Source: Arthrobacter sp. PGP41
GTDB taxonomy: Bacteria > Actinomycetota > Actinomycetes > Actinomycetales > Micrococcaceae
Reading direction: 5' to 3'
DNA: 64,000 nucleotides
Assembly (NCBI RefSeq): GCF_002953935.1
Contig: NZ_CP026514.1
Coordinates: forward strand, 868,001 to 932,000
This document shows positions 24,508 through 32,937 of this stretch, piece after piece (positions within the stretch are counted from its first letter, which is position 1; every line of letters begins with the position of its first letter). The translations under genes and the position numbers were made by a program. The notes under the pieces were generated by a model. That model had not been told where the DNA came from. It did no database searches and saw only the letters and a list, made by a program, of their open reading frames with translations.

Positions 24508-24890
24508 GCCTCAAGGCGGTGCATCGTCTGCCGGCTGCAATGGTTGATCCGCCTCAAGAAGGCGACAGCCAGCCGCGGCAGGAAGACAGCCACGTCCGCC
24601 TCCTGTGCCTCGGTACGGATTTCGCCCTCCAGTTCCATGGCCAGGCTGGCCAGCCGTTCGGCACCCACCATCTGGCTGGCGGTCTTCAGGCTCAGGACCG
24701 CGTCCACTGAACCTTCCAGGTCTCCCGTGGTCAGGGCAAGGCGGAGCCGCCCAATGCGATGCGGCAGGAACTCGATAAAGTTCCCCACAAAGACCCTGCA
24801 GTAGCCCTCATCCTCTTCCAGTTCTTCCCGGAGCCGGTCGAGAACGGACTGGTCCACCAAGGGCCGGGGGGCATCATCGGCGGCGCTCAT
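24480..24890 (-). CDS. HPt-like phosphotransfer protein lacking the histidine
   Basis: A 136-residue protein from ATG 24890, which is preceded by AAAGGA. Its helical pattern and the sequence AVLSLKTASQMVGAERLASL align with the HPt signature (A-H-x-L-K-G-x-x-x-x-x-G-A). The phosphorylatable His is Leu66 and the following Gly is Thr70; codons CTG-AGC-CTG-AAG-ACC confirm this. HPt proteins relay phosphate between receivers, so this one cannot do so by the usual residue and may act as a binding decoy. It is tail to tail with the response regulator and overlaps it by 28 bases. Confidence 0.7.
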   Translation of the reverse strand: MSAADDAPRPLVDQSVLDRLREELEEDEGYCRVFVGNFIEFLPHRIGRLRLALTTGDLEGSVDAVLSLKTASQMVGAERLASLAMELEGEIRTEAQEADVAVFLPRLAVAFLRRINHCSRQTMHRLEAQWASGASR

Positions 24891-25157
24891 GGCGGTCCTT
24901 TCGGTGGGTGGCGGTCCATTCCTGGAGGAGGCGTTTAAGTGGGGCATGAATGTCACTTCAGGTTAGGTCTGTTGCTTTTGCCGGGCAGGTTTCCCGAAGA
25001 GAATTGTGCGTTTCTTGATGGGACTGCGGTGGTTCCGAATCGACCTGGAACAGGACCTGATGTCCTGCCTGCCTGCCAGCCGGACCGCCTTCAGGGCTGC
25101 CCTAACGGCGCGTCGGAGCTGAGGGTCGAGGCAGCCGGCAACAGCCCGGGTGAAGGG

Positions 25158-25586
25158 TCAGCGGCGGGTTTCGAGGAACTGCACGAGCTCCGCCTCGAGG
25201 GCAGAACTGTCCTTGAGCTCGCACTCCCACACCGTCAGGACGTCCCAGCCGGCCTCCTCCAGCAGGCGGCGCTGGCTGGCATCCCGGTCCCGGGTCCGGG
25301 TGCGCTTGGCGGCCCAGAATTCCGCGTTGGCCTTCGGCGCATGCTGACCCGCCCGGCACTCATGGAAGTGCCAGAAACAGCCGTTGATGAAGATGACTTT
25401 GCGACGGCCGGCGAAGACCAGGTCCGGGTTGCCGGGCAGGCGGGTGCTCCCGGACCTGCCGTGCAGCCGGTACCGGTAGCCCTTGGCGTGGAGGAGCCTG
25501 CGCACCAGCAGCTCAGGCTTGGTGTTCTTGCCCCGGATCCGGGACATATTCCAGCTGCGCTGCTCGGGGGTGAGCTTGTCCGCCAT
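25158..25586 (-). CDS. vsr: Very short patch repair (Vsr) endonuclease
   Basis: A 142-residue enzyme from ATG 25586, normal length for Vsr. Diagnostic sequences are WNMSRIRGKNTKPEL near the N-terminus, then YRLHGRSGSTRLPGNPDLVF with the catalytic Asp, and RRKVIFINGCFWHFHEC with the zinc and active-site His/Cys. Vsr nicks next to T:G mismatches formed by deamination of 5-methylcytosine. No cytosine methyltransferase gene is in the window, so its partner is elsewhere or lost. It lies about 3 kb from mcrBC. Confidence 0.9.
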   Translation of the reverse strand: MADKLTPEQRSWNMSRIRGKNTKPELLVRRLLHAKGYRYRLHGRSGSTRLPGNPDLVFAGRRKVIFINGCFWHFHECRAGQHAPKANAEFWAAKRTRTRDRDASQRRLLEEAGWDVLTVWECELKDSSALEAELVQFLETRR

Positions 25587-25605
25587 GCTTTTAGTCCGGG
25601 AGCTC

Positions 25606-26040
25606 CTAGATTTCCCGTTCAGGCTGTTCGCCAAAGTGGAAGTGGCGGCCGCTGACGGACGTGGGTTCAATTTCCACGTAGAAGTCCTTCAAGGTGGGAA
25701 CCCAGCTTTTCAGGCCCAGTTCCTCCACCGCCGCCAGTTCCCCGGAGTTGCTCAGAACGCGTGCCTGTCCGCGCAGCACCACGGACCATGCCTCCTCGGA
25801 GAGGACGCCGTCCGTTTCGAAGAGGACAGAGGAGTTGATGGTGAGTTGGGCAAGTTTGTTGCCCGGGGCCGTCCTCAGATAGAGCTTTCGGGCGGACGTG
25901 ACGTAGTTGACCGGGAAGATGTCCGGTTCGCCGGCAACGGATACAACGAGCCGCCCGTGCTTGGTGCCCTCCAACAGCCGCCAGGACTGCTCATCGTTGA
26001 GTTCCAGTACGGGTTGTCCATCTGCATGTTCAAACATCAT
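25606..26040 (-). CDS. Pyridoxamine 5'-phosphate oxidase-like flavin-binding protein
   Basis: A 144-residue protein with the split-barrel pattern of the pyridoxamine-phosphate-oxidase-related family: LLEGTKHGRLVVSVAGEPDI and FPVNYVTSARKLYLRT at the N-terminus, then NSSVLFETDGVLSEEAWSVV. This group binds FMN or F420 and includes nitroimidazole-resistance-type proteins. It is 19 bases upstream of the vsr start on the same strand and could be co-transcribed with it. The reaction is unknown. Confidence 0.8.
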   Translation of the reverse strand: MMFEHADGQPVLELNDEQSWRLLEGTKHGRLVVSVAGEPDIFPVNYVTSARKLYLRTAPGNKLAQLTINSSVLFETDGVLSEEAWSVVLRGQARVLSNSGELAAVEELGLKSWVPTLKDFYVEIEPTSVSGRHFHFGEQPEREI

Positions 26041-26057
26041 GAAGCTATTCTTCTACG

Positions 26058-26354
26058 TTATGTAGAAATATTCCAGAGCTTTGACGAGTTTGCTCCTTGC
26101 GACGGGGTGGCCGTTCCATGCCGGGAACAGGTTGCCCGCCAGGCAAGGGGCGAGACCTGCACTTTCAGGCGGCGTCCGCAATCGGGGCAGTAGCGCGGCG
26201 GTTCCAGCTGCAGCCGTGCGGCGCACGCCGGGTGGAGGGCGATGCCCCGGCGGGCGTCCGACGGCGGAGCGTTGCCGCCGTCGGACGCTTCCTTGCTGCG
26301 GGGCTCCCCGCAGAGGGCGCAGAAGATCGCGGCTGGATTGTGCGGGGTGCTCAT
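26058..26354 (-). CDS. bsaP: Biotin synthase auxiliary protein
   Basis: A 98-residue Cys-rich protein whose ATG overlaps the bioB stop (ATGA), so it is translationally coupled. The cysteines are arranged as [29 protein letters not shown] and ATCSRHG. The last two blocks match the actinobacterial BsaP family found beside bioB, for example downstream of bioB in mycobacteria. The family is known as an auxiliary factor for biotin synthase and probably carries an iron-sulfur or metal centre. A general zinc-ribbon is the alternative, but the overlap with bioB makes BsaP far more likely. Confidence 0.85.
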   Translation of the reverse strand: MSTPHNPAAIFCALCGEPRSKEASDGGNAPPSDARRGIALHPACAARLQLEPPRYCPDCGRRLKVQVSPLAWRATCSRHGTATPSQGANSSKLWNIST

Positions 26355-27370
26355 AGGGTTTTCTGGAGTTCCCTGATGGGCATGTTGAGGTCCACCAGGA
26401 GGTTGAGGTCGGCGGCGGCCGGCCGGCCCAGGGTTGTGAGGTAGTTGCCAACGATCACCGCGTTGATACCGCCCAGAAGTCCTTCGCGGGTGCCGAGGTC
26501 GCCGAGGGTCAGCTCGCGGCCGCCGGCGTACCGCAGGACCGTGCGGGGCATGGCCAGGCGGAATGCGGCGATGGCGCGGAGGGCATCCTTGCCGTCCATG
26601 ATGCCCTGGTTTTCCAGCGGGGTTCCGGGCCGCGGATTAAGGAAGTTCAGGGGGACCTCGTGCGGGTCCAGCGCGGCGAGCTGGGCGGCGAGCTCGGCCC
26701 GCTGTTCAAGTGTTTCGCCCATGCCGATGAGGGCGCCGCAGCACAGCTCCATCCCGGCGTCTTTGACCATGTTGCAGGTCTCCAGCCGCTCCTCGTAGCT
26801 GTGGGTGGTGACCACCTCGGGAAAGTAGCTGCGCGCGGTTTCGAGGTTGTGGTTGTAGCGGTGGACACCCCAGCCGGCGAGCTGGTCCACCTGCCGCTGG
26901 GTGAGCATGCCCAGGGAGCAGGCGATGTTGATGTCCACCTCCTCGTTGATGCGGTCGATCGCGAACTTGATCTGGTTCATCAGCTTGATGTCCGGCCCAC
27001 GGACCGCGGCCACGATGCAGAACTCGGTGGCCCCGGTGGCCGCAGTTTCCTTGGCGGCCTTGACCAGCTCCGGAATGTCCAGCCAGACGCCGCGGACCGG
27101 GCTGTCGAAGAGCCCGGACTGGCTGCAGAAGTGGCAGTCTTCCGGGCAGCCTCCGGTCTTGATCGAGATGATGCCTTCCACCTCCACAGCCTCTCCGCAG
27201 TGCCTGAGGCGGACCTGATGGGCAAGCTCCAGCGCGGCCGGGACTGCGTGATCGGGAAGCCGGAGAATCTCCACGAGCTGCGCCTCCGAGAGGCCGGTTC
27301 CGCCCTCCAGGACCTGCTGCCGGGCGGTCTCGAGGATGGGGTATTCCGTCGTGTGTGAATTGCTTGTCAT
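26351..27370 (-). CDS. bioB: Biotin synthase
   Basis: A 339-residue radical SAM enzyme of normal length that inserts sulfur into dethiobiotin. The cluster motif is [11 protein letters not shown] (CxxxCxxC) in the expected N-terminal position. Other family residues follow, such as [43 protein letters not shown] and [14 protein letters not shown]. No bioA, bioD or bioF is adjacent, but bsaP overlaps the end. The 213-base region upstream, shared with a divergent NCS1 permease, has no recognised biotin-regulator site. Confidence 0.96.
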   Translation of the reverse strand: MTSNSHTTEYPILETARQQVLEGGTGLSEAQLVEILRLPDHAVPAALELAHQVRLRHCGEAVEVEGIISIKTGGCPEDCHFCSQSGLFDSPVRGVWLDIPELVKAAKETAATGATEFCIVAAVRGPDIKLMNQIKFAIDRINEEVDINIACSLGMLTQRQVDQLAGWGVHRYNHNLETARSYFPEVVTTHSYEERLETCNMVKDAGMELCCGALIGMGETLEQRAELAAQLAALDPHEVPLNFLNPRPGTPLENQGIMDGKDALRAIAAFRLAMPRTVLRYAGGRELTLGDLGTREGLLGGINAVIVGNYLTTLGRPAAADLNLLVDLNMPIRELQKTL

Positions 27371-27583
27371 CGGCGTCCTAGCTTTCGGTGGTGATCCCTC
27401 TTTCCGAGACTAATTCCGGGATGTGCGGCCGGTTTTGTGGAATTGCGACAATGGGCAGTTGCTCCCTTTGTTTACAGCAGCAGTCAAGGCTTAACGCCCA
27501 AGAAACAAGCCCGTGACCAAGCTGTCGTTTGTGCCGGATAGCGTCGCATCAGATCCCCCAAGATACGAAAGCGACGCAATTCC

Positions 27584-29311
27584 ATGAGCAGTGACAAAGA
27601 GACAACGCAACTGCTGGAACCGCCGGCACAGCCCGGCGCCGCCGCCGTCGGAAGCGCTCCCGCAACTAGCGCCGCGGGCAACGCCGCGGCGCTGAACGCC
27701 ACCAAGGAAAGCCTTGAGGACTACACGCTCCGGTTCGCGCCGCGCTCCTACCGGAAGTGGAGTGCCGGTGTGGTGGCCACCAGTGCTTTGGGTGGTATTG
27801 CCTACCTGGCGGACTTCTCCATCGGCGCGAACATCGGCATCGCGTACGGCACCGTCAACGCCATTTTCGGCATCCTGGCGGCTGCCGTGATCATCTTCGC
27901 CACGGGTTTCCCGCTGGCATATTACGCGGCACGCTACAACATTGACCTGGACCTCATTACCCGCGGCTCGGGATTCGGCTATTACGGGTCTGTGGTCACC
28001 AACGTCATCTTCGCGACGTTCACCTTCATTTTCTTCGCCCTCGAAGGCTCCATCATGGCCCAGGGCCTGGAAGTGGGCCTGGGGATTCCGCAGTGGCTCG
28101 GGTACGCCGCATCCACCGTGATCATCATTCCGCTGGTGATCTACGGGATGAACACCCTGGCCAAGCTGCAGGTGTGGACCACCCCGCTGTGGCTGCTCCT
28201 GATGGTGGTGCCGGTGGGGTACCTGCTGGTCTCGCACCCGGAGAGCATCAACACCTTCTTCGCCTATACAGGCGAATCGGGTGACGGCGGCCCGAACCTC
28301 GCGTCCGTCATGCTGGCTGCCGGCGTCTGCCTGTCCTTGATGGCACAGATTGCCGAGCAGATCGACTACCTGCGCTTCATGCCGCCGCGCACTGAGGCCA
28401 ACAAGGGTGCGTGGTGGCGCGCCGTGATCCTGGCGGGGCCGGGCTGGGTGATTTTCGGGGCGGTCAAGCAGATTGTCGGGCTGTTCATTGCCATCTACCT
28501 CATCGCCACGCTGGATCCCGCAGCCTCGGCGACCGCCAACGAGCCGGTGCACCAGTTCCTGGGCGTCTACCGGGAGATGATGCCGGCCTGGCTGGCCATG
28601 ACGCTCGCCGTGGTGCTGGTGGTCATCTCGCAGATCAAGATCAATGTCACCAACGCCTACTCCGGCTCGCTGGCATGGACCAACAGCTTCACCCGCATTA
28701 CCAAGACCTACCCCGGCCGGATGGTCTTCGTGGTGGTCAACCTGGCCATTGCCCTGGTCCTGATGGAAGCCAACATGTTCGACTTCCTCAACACCATCCT
28801 CGGGTTCTACGCCAACTGCGCCATGGCCTGGGTGGTGACGGTCGCGTCCGACATTGCCATCAACAAGTACCTGTTGAAGATTTCCCCCAAGGTTCCCGAG
28901 TTCCGCCGCGGCATGCTGTATGCCGTGAACCCGGTAGGGTTCGTCTCGATGCTGGCTTCCGCAGGGATCTCGATTGCGGTGTTCTTCGGAGCATTCGGTT
29001 CCGCGATCCAGCCGTTCTCGCCCATCTTTGCGGTGGGCCTGGCGCTGGTCCTTCCACCAGTGCTCGCCTTGGCCACCCGCGGTCAGTACTACCTCCGCCG
29101 CGCCGACGACGGTATTGACCTGCCGATGTTCGACGCCGACGGGAACCCGAGCGACGCCAGGCTCCTGTGCCACGTGACCGGAATTGAGTTCGAGCGTCCG
29201 GACATGGTCCGTTCGGCGAAGGATGCCGACGACGGCGGCCCGCTGTATGTTTCTTCACTCGCTTTGTCCACGGACAAGACAGGGGAGTTGGTGCTGCCGC
29301 CGCAGAAGTAG
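27584..29311 (+). CDS. NCS1-family nucleobase/cytosine-type permease
   Basis: A 575-residue polytopic protein with an Ala/Pro-rich N-terminal tail and about 12 hydrophobic segments. Features of the NCS1 family are YTLRFAPRSYRKWS before helix 1, SALGGIAYLADFSIGANIGI, and NVTNAYSGSLAWTNSFTRI in the substrate region. NCS1 proteins import cytosine, purines, allantoin or hydantoins with H+ or Na+. The roughly 75-residue hydrophilic C-terminal tail is longer than usual. The ATG has no Shine-Dalgarno sequence and is preceded by a GCGTCGC/GCGACGC inverted repeat. The gene is divergent from bioB; a metabolic link to biotin is not evident. Confidence 0.82.
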   Translation: MSSDKETTQLLEPPAQPGAAAVGSAPATSAAGNAAALNATKESLEDYTLRFAPRSYRKWSAGVVATSALGGIAYLADFSIGANIGIAYGTVNAIFGILAAAVIIFATGFPLAYYAARYNIDLDLITRGSGFGYYGSVVTNVIFATFTFIFFALEGSIMAQGLEVGLGIPQWLGYAASTVIIIPLVIYGMNTLAKLQVWTTPLWLLLMVVPVGYLLVSHPESINTFFAYTGESGDGGPNLASVMLAAGVCLSLMAQIAEQIDYLRFMPPRTEANKGAWWRAVILAGPGWVIFGAVKQIVGLFIAIYLIATLDPAASATANEPVHQFLGVYREMMPAWLAMTLAVVLVVISQIKINVTNAYSGSLAWTNSFTRITKTYPGRMVFVVVNLAIALVLMEANMFDFLNTILGFYANCAMAWVVTVASDIAINKYLLKISPKVPEFRRGMLYAVNPVGFVSMLASAGISIAVFFGAFGSAIQPFSPIFAVGLALVLPPVLALATRGQYYLRRADDGIDLPMFDADGNPSDARLLCHVTGIEFERPDMVRSAKDADDGGPLYVSSLALSTDKTGELVLPPQK

Positions 29312-29328
29312 CCATTCGCTGTAATAGG

Positions 29329-29370
29329 GAAAGCCGGTGCTTATGTGCCGGCTTTCTTTATGACTTTTCC
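29329..29370 (+). terminator. Intrinsic terminator after the NCS1 permease
   Basis: GAAAGCCGG (29329-29337) and CCGGCTTTC (29348-29356) form a 9-bp stem with a 10-base loop, followed by a T-rich stretch. It begins 17 bases after the stop codon. Confidence 0.85.
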
Positions 29371-29501
29371 CCGGCCGTTGGTGGTGGTAAAAGTTGGCGA
29401 GGTAGCTGTGGATAAGTTTGATCGCTGAATTGTGACCTGGGCTACCCTTAAGTCATTGTCCGGAGCAAGCCGTCTTGAAACTACTGGGGGATTAGCGGCC
29501 C

Positions 29502-30158
29502 ATGACATCACAGAACGTCCCTACGCCTTGGCAAGCCCGGTCCAGTGCTGCCGCCTTTATCATTGCAGCGGGGCTGATACTCGCCGGCTGCGCGGGTGGC
29601 GCGCCTGCAGACCCCGGCACGGCGACGGCGACGGCTACAACTCCAGCCAGCAGCAGCCCTTCCCCGACGCCAACGCCGAGCGCCGTCTACAAGCCGGCTG
29701 ATGCATCCGGGCCGGCCCAAAACGTCCCCGTCCCCGTGCTGCCCGAGGTGGCAAAGACGGAGACGAAGGAGGGCCTGGAGGCTTTCGCCAGGTATTGGTA
29801 CTCCACCCTTAGCTACGCCTATGAAACCGGGGACATGGGCCCCTTGGAAGCGATATCCGGTCCGGCGTGCGCGAGCTGCGCGAAGGTAAGGACAGAAGTT
29901 ACTGATTGGCACGCAGAGGGTCGCTGGTTGGCAGGCGGGAAAATGGTCGTAGAAGGCGTGCATAGCGACTTCATTGAAACCGGCCCAAGGGAATACCAAG
30001 CAATCGTTCAGGTTTACCAAGACACCGTCGATTATCACTTGCCAGACGGCACTATCAAGGGGTCGGTTCCTCGTAAGCCTGCCATGGGCGACATAGTCGT
30101 CGCAGAATTTGCCGGTGGTGGGTGGAAGGCCAAGACGGTAGAGCACCTGGTGCAGTGA
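29502..30158 (+). CDS. Lipoprotein, DUF6318-like
   Basis: A 218-residue protein with a lipoprotein signal: hydrophobic AAAFIIAAGLILAGC, with Cys31 as the lipidation site. A Thr/Ser/Pro/Ala-rich spacer follows. The folded part begins about residue 80 (ETKEGLEAFARYWYSTLSYA) and includes two close cysteines (GPACASCAKV). This layout matches small actinobacterial lipoproteins of the DUF6318 type, common in Arthrobacter; the family name is from memory and not verified. The stop overlaps the start of the next secreted-protein gene (TGATG). The stretch is visibly less GC-rich than its surroundings. Function is unknown. Confidence 0.7.
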   Translation: MTSQNVPTPWQARSSAAAFIIAAGLILAGCAGGAPADPGTATATATTPASSSPSPTPTPSAVYKPADASGPAQNVPVPVLPEVAKTETKEGLEAFARYWYSTLSYAYETGDMGPLEAISGPACASCAKVRTEVTDWHAEGRWLAGGKMVVEGVHSDFIETGPREYQAIVQVYQDTVDYHLPDGTIKGSVPRKPAMGDIVVAEFAGGGWKAKTVEHLVQ

Positions 30159-31078
30159 TGAGGCGGCGAGACTTCCGCGATCGCTGCCTCGAGATAGCGG
30201 TAGTGGCCTTATTGTTTCTTTGGCTTCCAATTGCCGGAGCATGGGCGGACACGGCGAGTTCACCGTCGATCGGGACTGGCTGGGAGGGCAACGGTGCGGC
30301 AGCCTCGGGGTGGTACCAAGATCCGGCCAGCAAGGGTTGGACGACTGTACCGATTGGCATTCCCACAGACCCTTTCAAATACCGCTTCAAGCATGTCTGC
30401 CGAACCGATCCAACCCTGGACGGGTCCAACTGCAGCGGCCCGGATGTCCAATGTACCGACGGGGAAAATGGGCGGACTGTGAATTGGTACCGGTCGTTGA
30501 AGGCCCTCGATGTCTATTCGTTCTTCGCCGGCCCAACATGCATTTATGACCAGAAGCCCGTTGACGCCTTGGAACAGATCGCCGCCGACATCCAGCGGCA
30601 GTTCCAGAGCCTTCCGGTCAACGCCGGGACCGTGGTGGCCCAACCGAGTCCCCACACCTTGAGGGGTGCCGAAACCAACTTCTACGCGGAGGCAGCTGAA
30701 CAGCAGTTCGACGTCACCATGTTCGGGCAGCAGGTGCACATCGTCGCCACCCCGGTCCAGTACACCTGGAATTACGGGGACGGCACCGTGTTCGGTCCCC
30801 AGCCGTCAATGGGCGGACCCCTGCCGCAGGACCGCTGGGGCGAGAAGACCCGGACGAGTCACGCCTACGGCGCCACGGGTGACTTCCAAGTGGTGCTGAC
30901 CACCACCTTCCAGGGAACGTACTCGGTCAACGCCGGGCCGGCCCTGCCGATTCCCGGCCAGGGCCAGTTCAGCGCTGCTCCCCAGACCATCAGCGTGTGG
31001 CGCTCGCTCACCCGGAACTACGCCGACGACTGCAACGCGAATCCCCACGGCCAGGGCTGCCCCGGTGCGCCTCGGTAG
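30158..31078 (+). CDS. Secreted protein with a PKD-like domain
   Basis: A 306-residue protein starting at ATG 30158, overlapping the lipoprotein stop by one base. The signal peptide (EIAVVALLFLWLPIAGAWAD) has a likely cleavage after AWA. The C-terminal half contains PKD-like elements: VQYTWNYGDGTVFGP, with the WDFGDG-type motif, then TRTSHAYGATGDFQVVLTTT. Cysteines at both ends could form disulfides. Such domains usually mediate surface protein interactions. The tight overlap suggests it works with the lipoprotein. No enzymatic motif was seen. Confidence 0.7.
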   Translation: MRRRDFRDRCLEIAVVALLFLWLPIAGAWADTASSPSIGTGWEGNGAAASGWYQDPASKGWTTVPIGIPTDPFKYRFKHVCRTDPTLDGSNCSGPDVQCTDGENGRTVNWYRSLKALDVYSFFAGPTCIYDQKPVDALEQIAADIQRQFQSLPVNAGTVVAQPSPHTLRGAETNFYAEAAEQQFDVTMFGQQVHIVATPVQYTWNYGDGTVFGPQPSMGGPLPQDRWGEKTRTSHAYGATGDFQVVLTTTFQGTYSVNAGPALPIPGQGQFSAAPQTISVWRSLTRNYADDCNANPHGQGCPGAPR

Positions 31079-31200
31079 GGCCCCAACAAGGCCAGGGTTT
31101 GCCTGCGAACCCGCTGTGATTCCCATCGCAGCCGGAATAGCAGCAGATGCTTCCCGGTTGGCAAGGACAGTACGTCTTCAGCCTTCGAAAGGAACTGCAC

Positions 31201-32271
31201 ATGCTGTTTTCCCCTCTCACCCTCGGCGAACTTGAACTCCCCAACCGGCTGGTCATGGCGCCTTTGACGCGGCTCCGCGCAGGTGAGGAAGGCGTCCCCG
31301 GCCCGCTCGTCGTCGAGCATTACCGCCAGCGCGCGTCCCTTGGCCTCATCGTCAGCGAAGGAACGTTCCCCGCACCGGCCGGCCGCTCCTACGCCGGCCA
31401 GCCGGGCATCGTCACCGAAGAACAGGTTGCCGGCTGGAAGAAGGTCACCGACGCCGTCCACGCCGAAGGCGGCCGCATGTTCGCCCAGATCATGCACGGC
31501 GGCCGCGTCTCGCACCCGGACATCACCGGCGGCCTTGCGCTGGTGGCTCCCAGCGCCGTCGCCATCGAAGGCGAAGTCCGCACCCCGCTTGGCAAGCAGC
31601 CCTACCCGGTGCCGCATGCGCTCACCACGGATGAGCTGCCCATGGTGATCCAGGAGTTCGTGAACGCGTCGCTCAACGCCATCGAGGCCGGGTTCGACGG
31701 CGTCGAACTGCACTCAGCCAACGGCTACCTGCTGCACGAATTCCTGGCGCCCAACTCCAACGTTCGCGACGACAGCTACGGCGGCTCGCCCGAGAACCGT
31801 GCCCGGTTCGTCATCGAAACCGTCAACGCCGTGGTGGCCGCCGTTGGCGCCAACCGCGTTGGCATCCGCATCTCCCCGGAGCACAACGTGCAGGGCATTG
31901 CCGAAACTGATGCCGCGGACGTCCGTGCCACGTACGAGGTGCTCGTGGACAGCATCGCCCCGCTCAACCTTGCATACCTGAGCATCCTGCACCACGAGCC
32001 GTCAGGGGAACTGGTGCAGGATCTCCGTGCCCGCTTTGGCGGGGCCTTCCTGGTGAACACCGGATTCGGCGTGATCACCACCCGTGATGAGGCCACGTCC
32101 CTGGTGGCAGACGGCCTCGCTGACGCCGTGGTGGTGGGCCGTCCCGCCATCGCCAACCCGGACCTTGCCCGCCGCTGGAAGGAAAGCCTCCCGCTGAACG
32201 AGCCGGACCCGTCCACGTTCTACGCCGACGGCGCCCGGGGATACACGGACTACCCGGCCTACCAGAACTAG
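31201..32271 (+). CDS. Old Yellow Enzyme-type alkene reductase (NADH:flavin oxidoreductase)
   Basis: A 356-residue FMN protein from ATG 31201, with AAAGGAAC upstream. The TIM-barrel family motifs are clear: NRLVMAPLTRLRA, AQIMHGGRVSH, then FDGVELHSANGYLLHEFLAP with the His/Asn pair that binds the carbonyl of the substrate, and the phosphate-binding region ADAVVVGRPAIANPDLARRW. These enzymes reduce activated C=C bonds or nitro groups with NAD(P)H. It is monocistronic and ends at a strong bidirectional hairpin. The physiological substrate is unknown. Confidence 0.92.
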   Translation: MLFSPLTLGELELPNRLVMAPLTRLRAGEEGVPGPLVVEHYRQRASLGLIVSEGTFPAPAGRSYAGQPGIVTEEQVAGWKKVTDAVHAEGGRMFAQIMHGGRVSHPDITGGLALVAPSAVAIEGEVRTPLGKQPYPVPHALTTDELPMVIQEFVNASLNAIEAGFDGVELHSANGYLLHEFLAPNSNVRDDSYGGSPENRARFVIETVNAVVAAVGANRVGIRISPEHNVQGIAETDAADVRATYEVLVDSIAPLNLAYLSILHHEPSGELVQDLRARFGGAFLVNTGFGVITTRDEATSLVADGLADAVVVGRPAIANPDLARRWKESLPLNEPDPSTFYADGARGYTDYPAYQN

Positions 32272-32285
32272 GACGGGATTAACGA

Positions 32286-32319
32286 CGACGGCGGCACCCG
32301 GCATTGGGTGCCGCCGTCG
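32286..32319. terminator. Bidirectional hairpin between convergent genes
   Basis: CGACGGCGGCACCC (32286-32299) and GGGTGCCGCCGTCG (32306-32319) form a perfect 14-bp stem with a 6-base loop. It is 14 bases after the alkene-reductase stop and faces the leftward gene ending at 32488. Confidence 0.85.
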
Positions 32320-32487
32320 CTGGCTGCGCGGTGTGCTGTCCCGGCAGCTGGCGCCGAGGGCCATCCGACGGCCTCCGGCTCAGACTGTTAACTTGGCCCG
32401 CCGGGTCCTCAGGGATGCCGGCGGTGATCAGATGCTACTCCAGCGAATGGACTTTTGCTAGGCCTGGTTTTCGGCAAGCGCATGCCG

Positions 32488-32784
32488 CTAAAGCACAGCC
32501 TCCCGGCCGGTCCCTTCCCTCATCACCAGCCGGCCGTCCTCGATTGAAACCAGCACGCTTTTCGGCTTGCCGCTGACCTTTGTGATCGCCTTCAACCCCC
32601 GGTTGGTCACCTCAACGCCCACCTGTGCGCCCTTCGCCGGCAGCTCCACGGACACCTCGTTGGCAATGCCCAAAATCGGATTGGTGGACACACCGAGGTC
32701 CCGTCTTGCCTGTTTGCCGTTCACCGTCACAGTGATGTTGGCCTCCTCGAACCCCTCCTGAAAGACGATAAGCAGTTCCCGCAT
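32488..32784 (-). CDS. Hypothetical protein, about 98 residues
   Basis: ATG 32784 is preceded by GAGG at suitable spacing. The protein has alternating hydrophobic and polar residues (ANITVTVNGKQARRDLGV, then NEVSVELPAKGAQVGVEVTN and PKSVLVSIEDGRLVM), which suggests a small all-beta fold. No signal peptide or known domain was recognised. It stands alone between a bidirectional terminator and the divergent tex gene, so it is probably expressed from its own promoter. Confidence 0.5.
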   Translation of the reverse strand: MRELLIVFQEGFEEANITVTVNGKQARRDLGVSTNPILGIANEVSVELPAKGAQVGVEVTNRGLKAITKVSGKPKSVLVSIEDGRLVMREGTGREAVL

Positions 32785-32937
32785 GGTGGCCTCTTCCTCG
32801 AGCATTGGGCGTCTGTGACGGCATCTCCACTACAGCACTTTGCGGGCGGGAGCGGAATACCTTAGCCGGCCCGTGCGAGCAGACGGCCGCCGCGCCGGGC
32901 AGTGGAGCGGGGCAAGCCCGTAAGGCAAGATGTTCTG

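Noticed and set aside
24891..25157. Possible small gene in the gap before vsr (a frame with a basic KKRTILFGK stretch)
   Set aside because: No start codon with a ribosome-binding site and no similarity to a known family could be supported.
27371..27583. Biotin-regulator operator upstream of bioB
   Set aside because: No BioQ-like or BirA-like dyad could be found in the divergent region.
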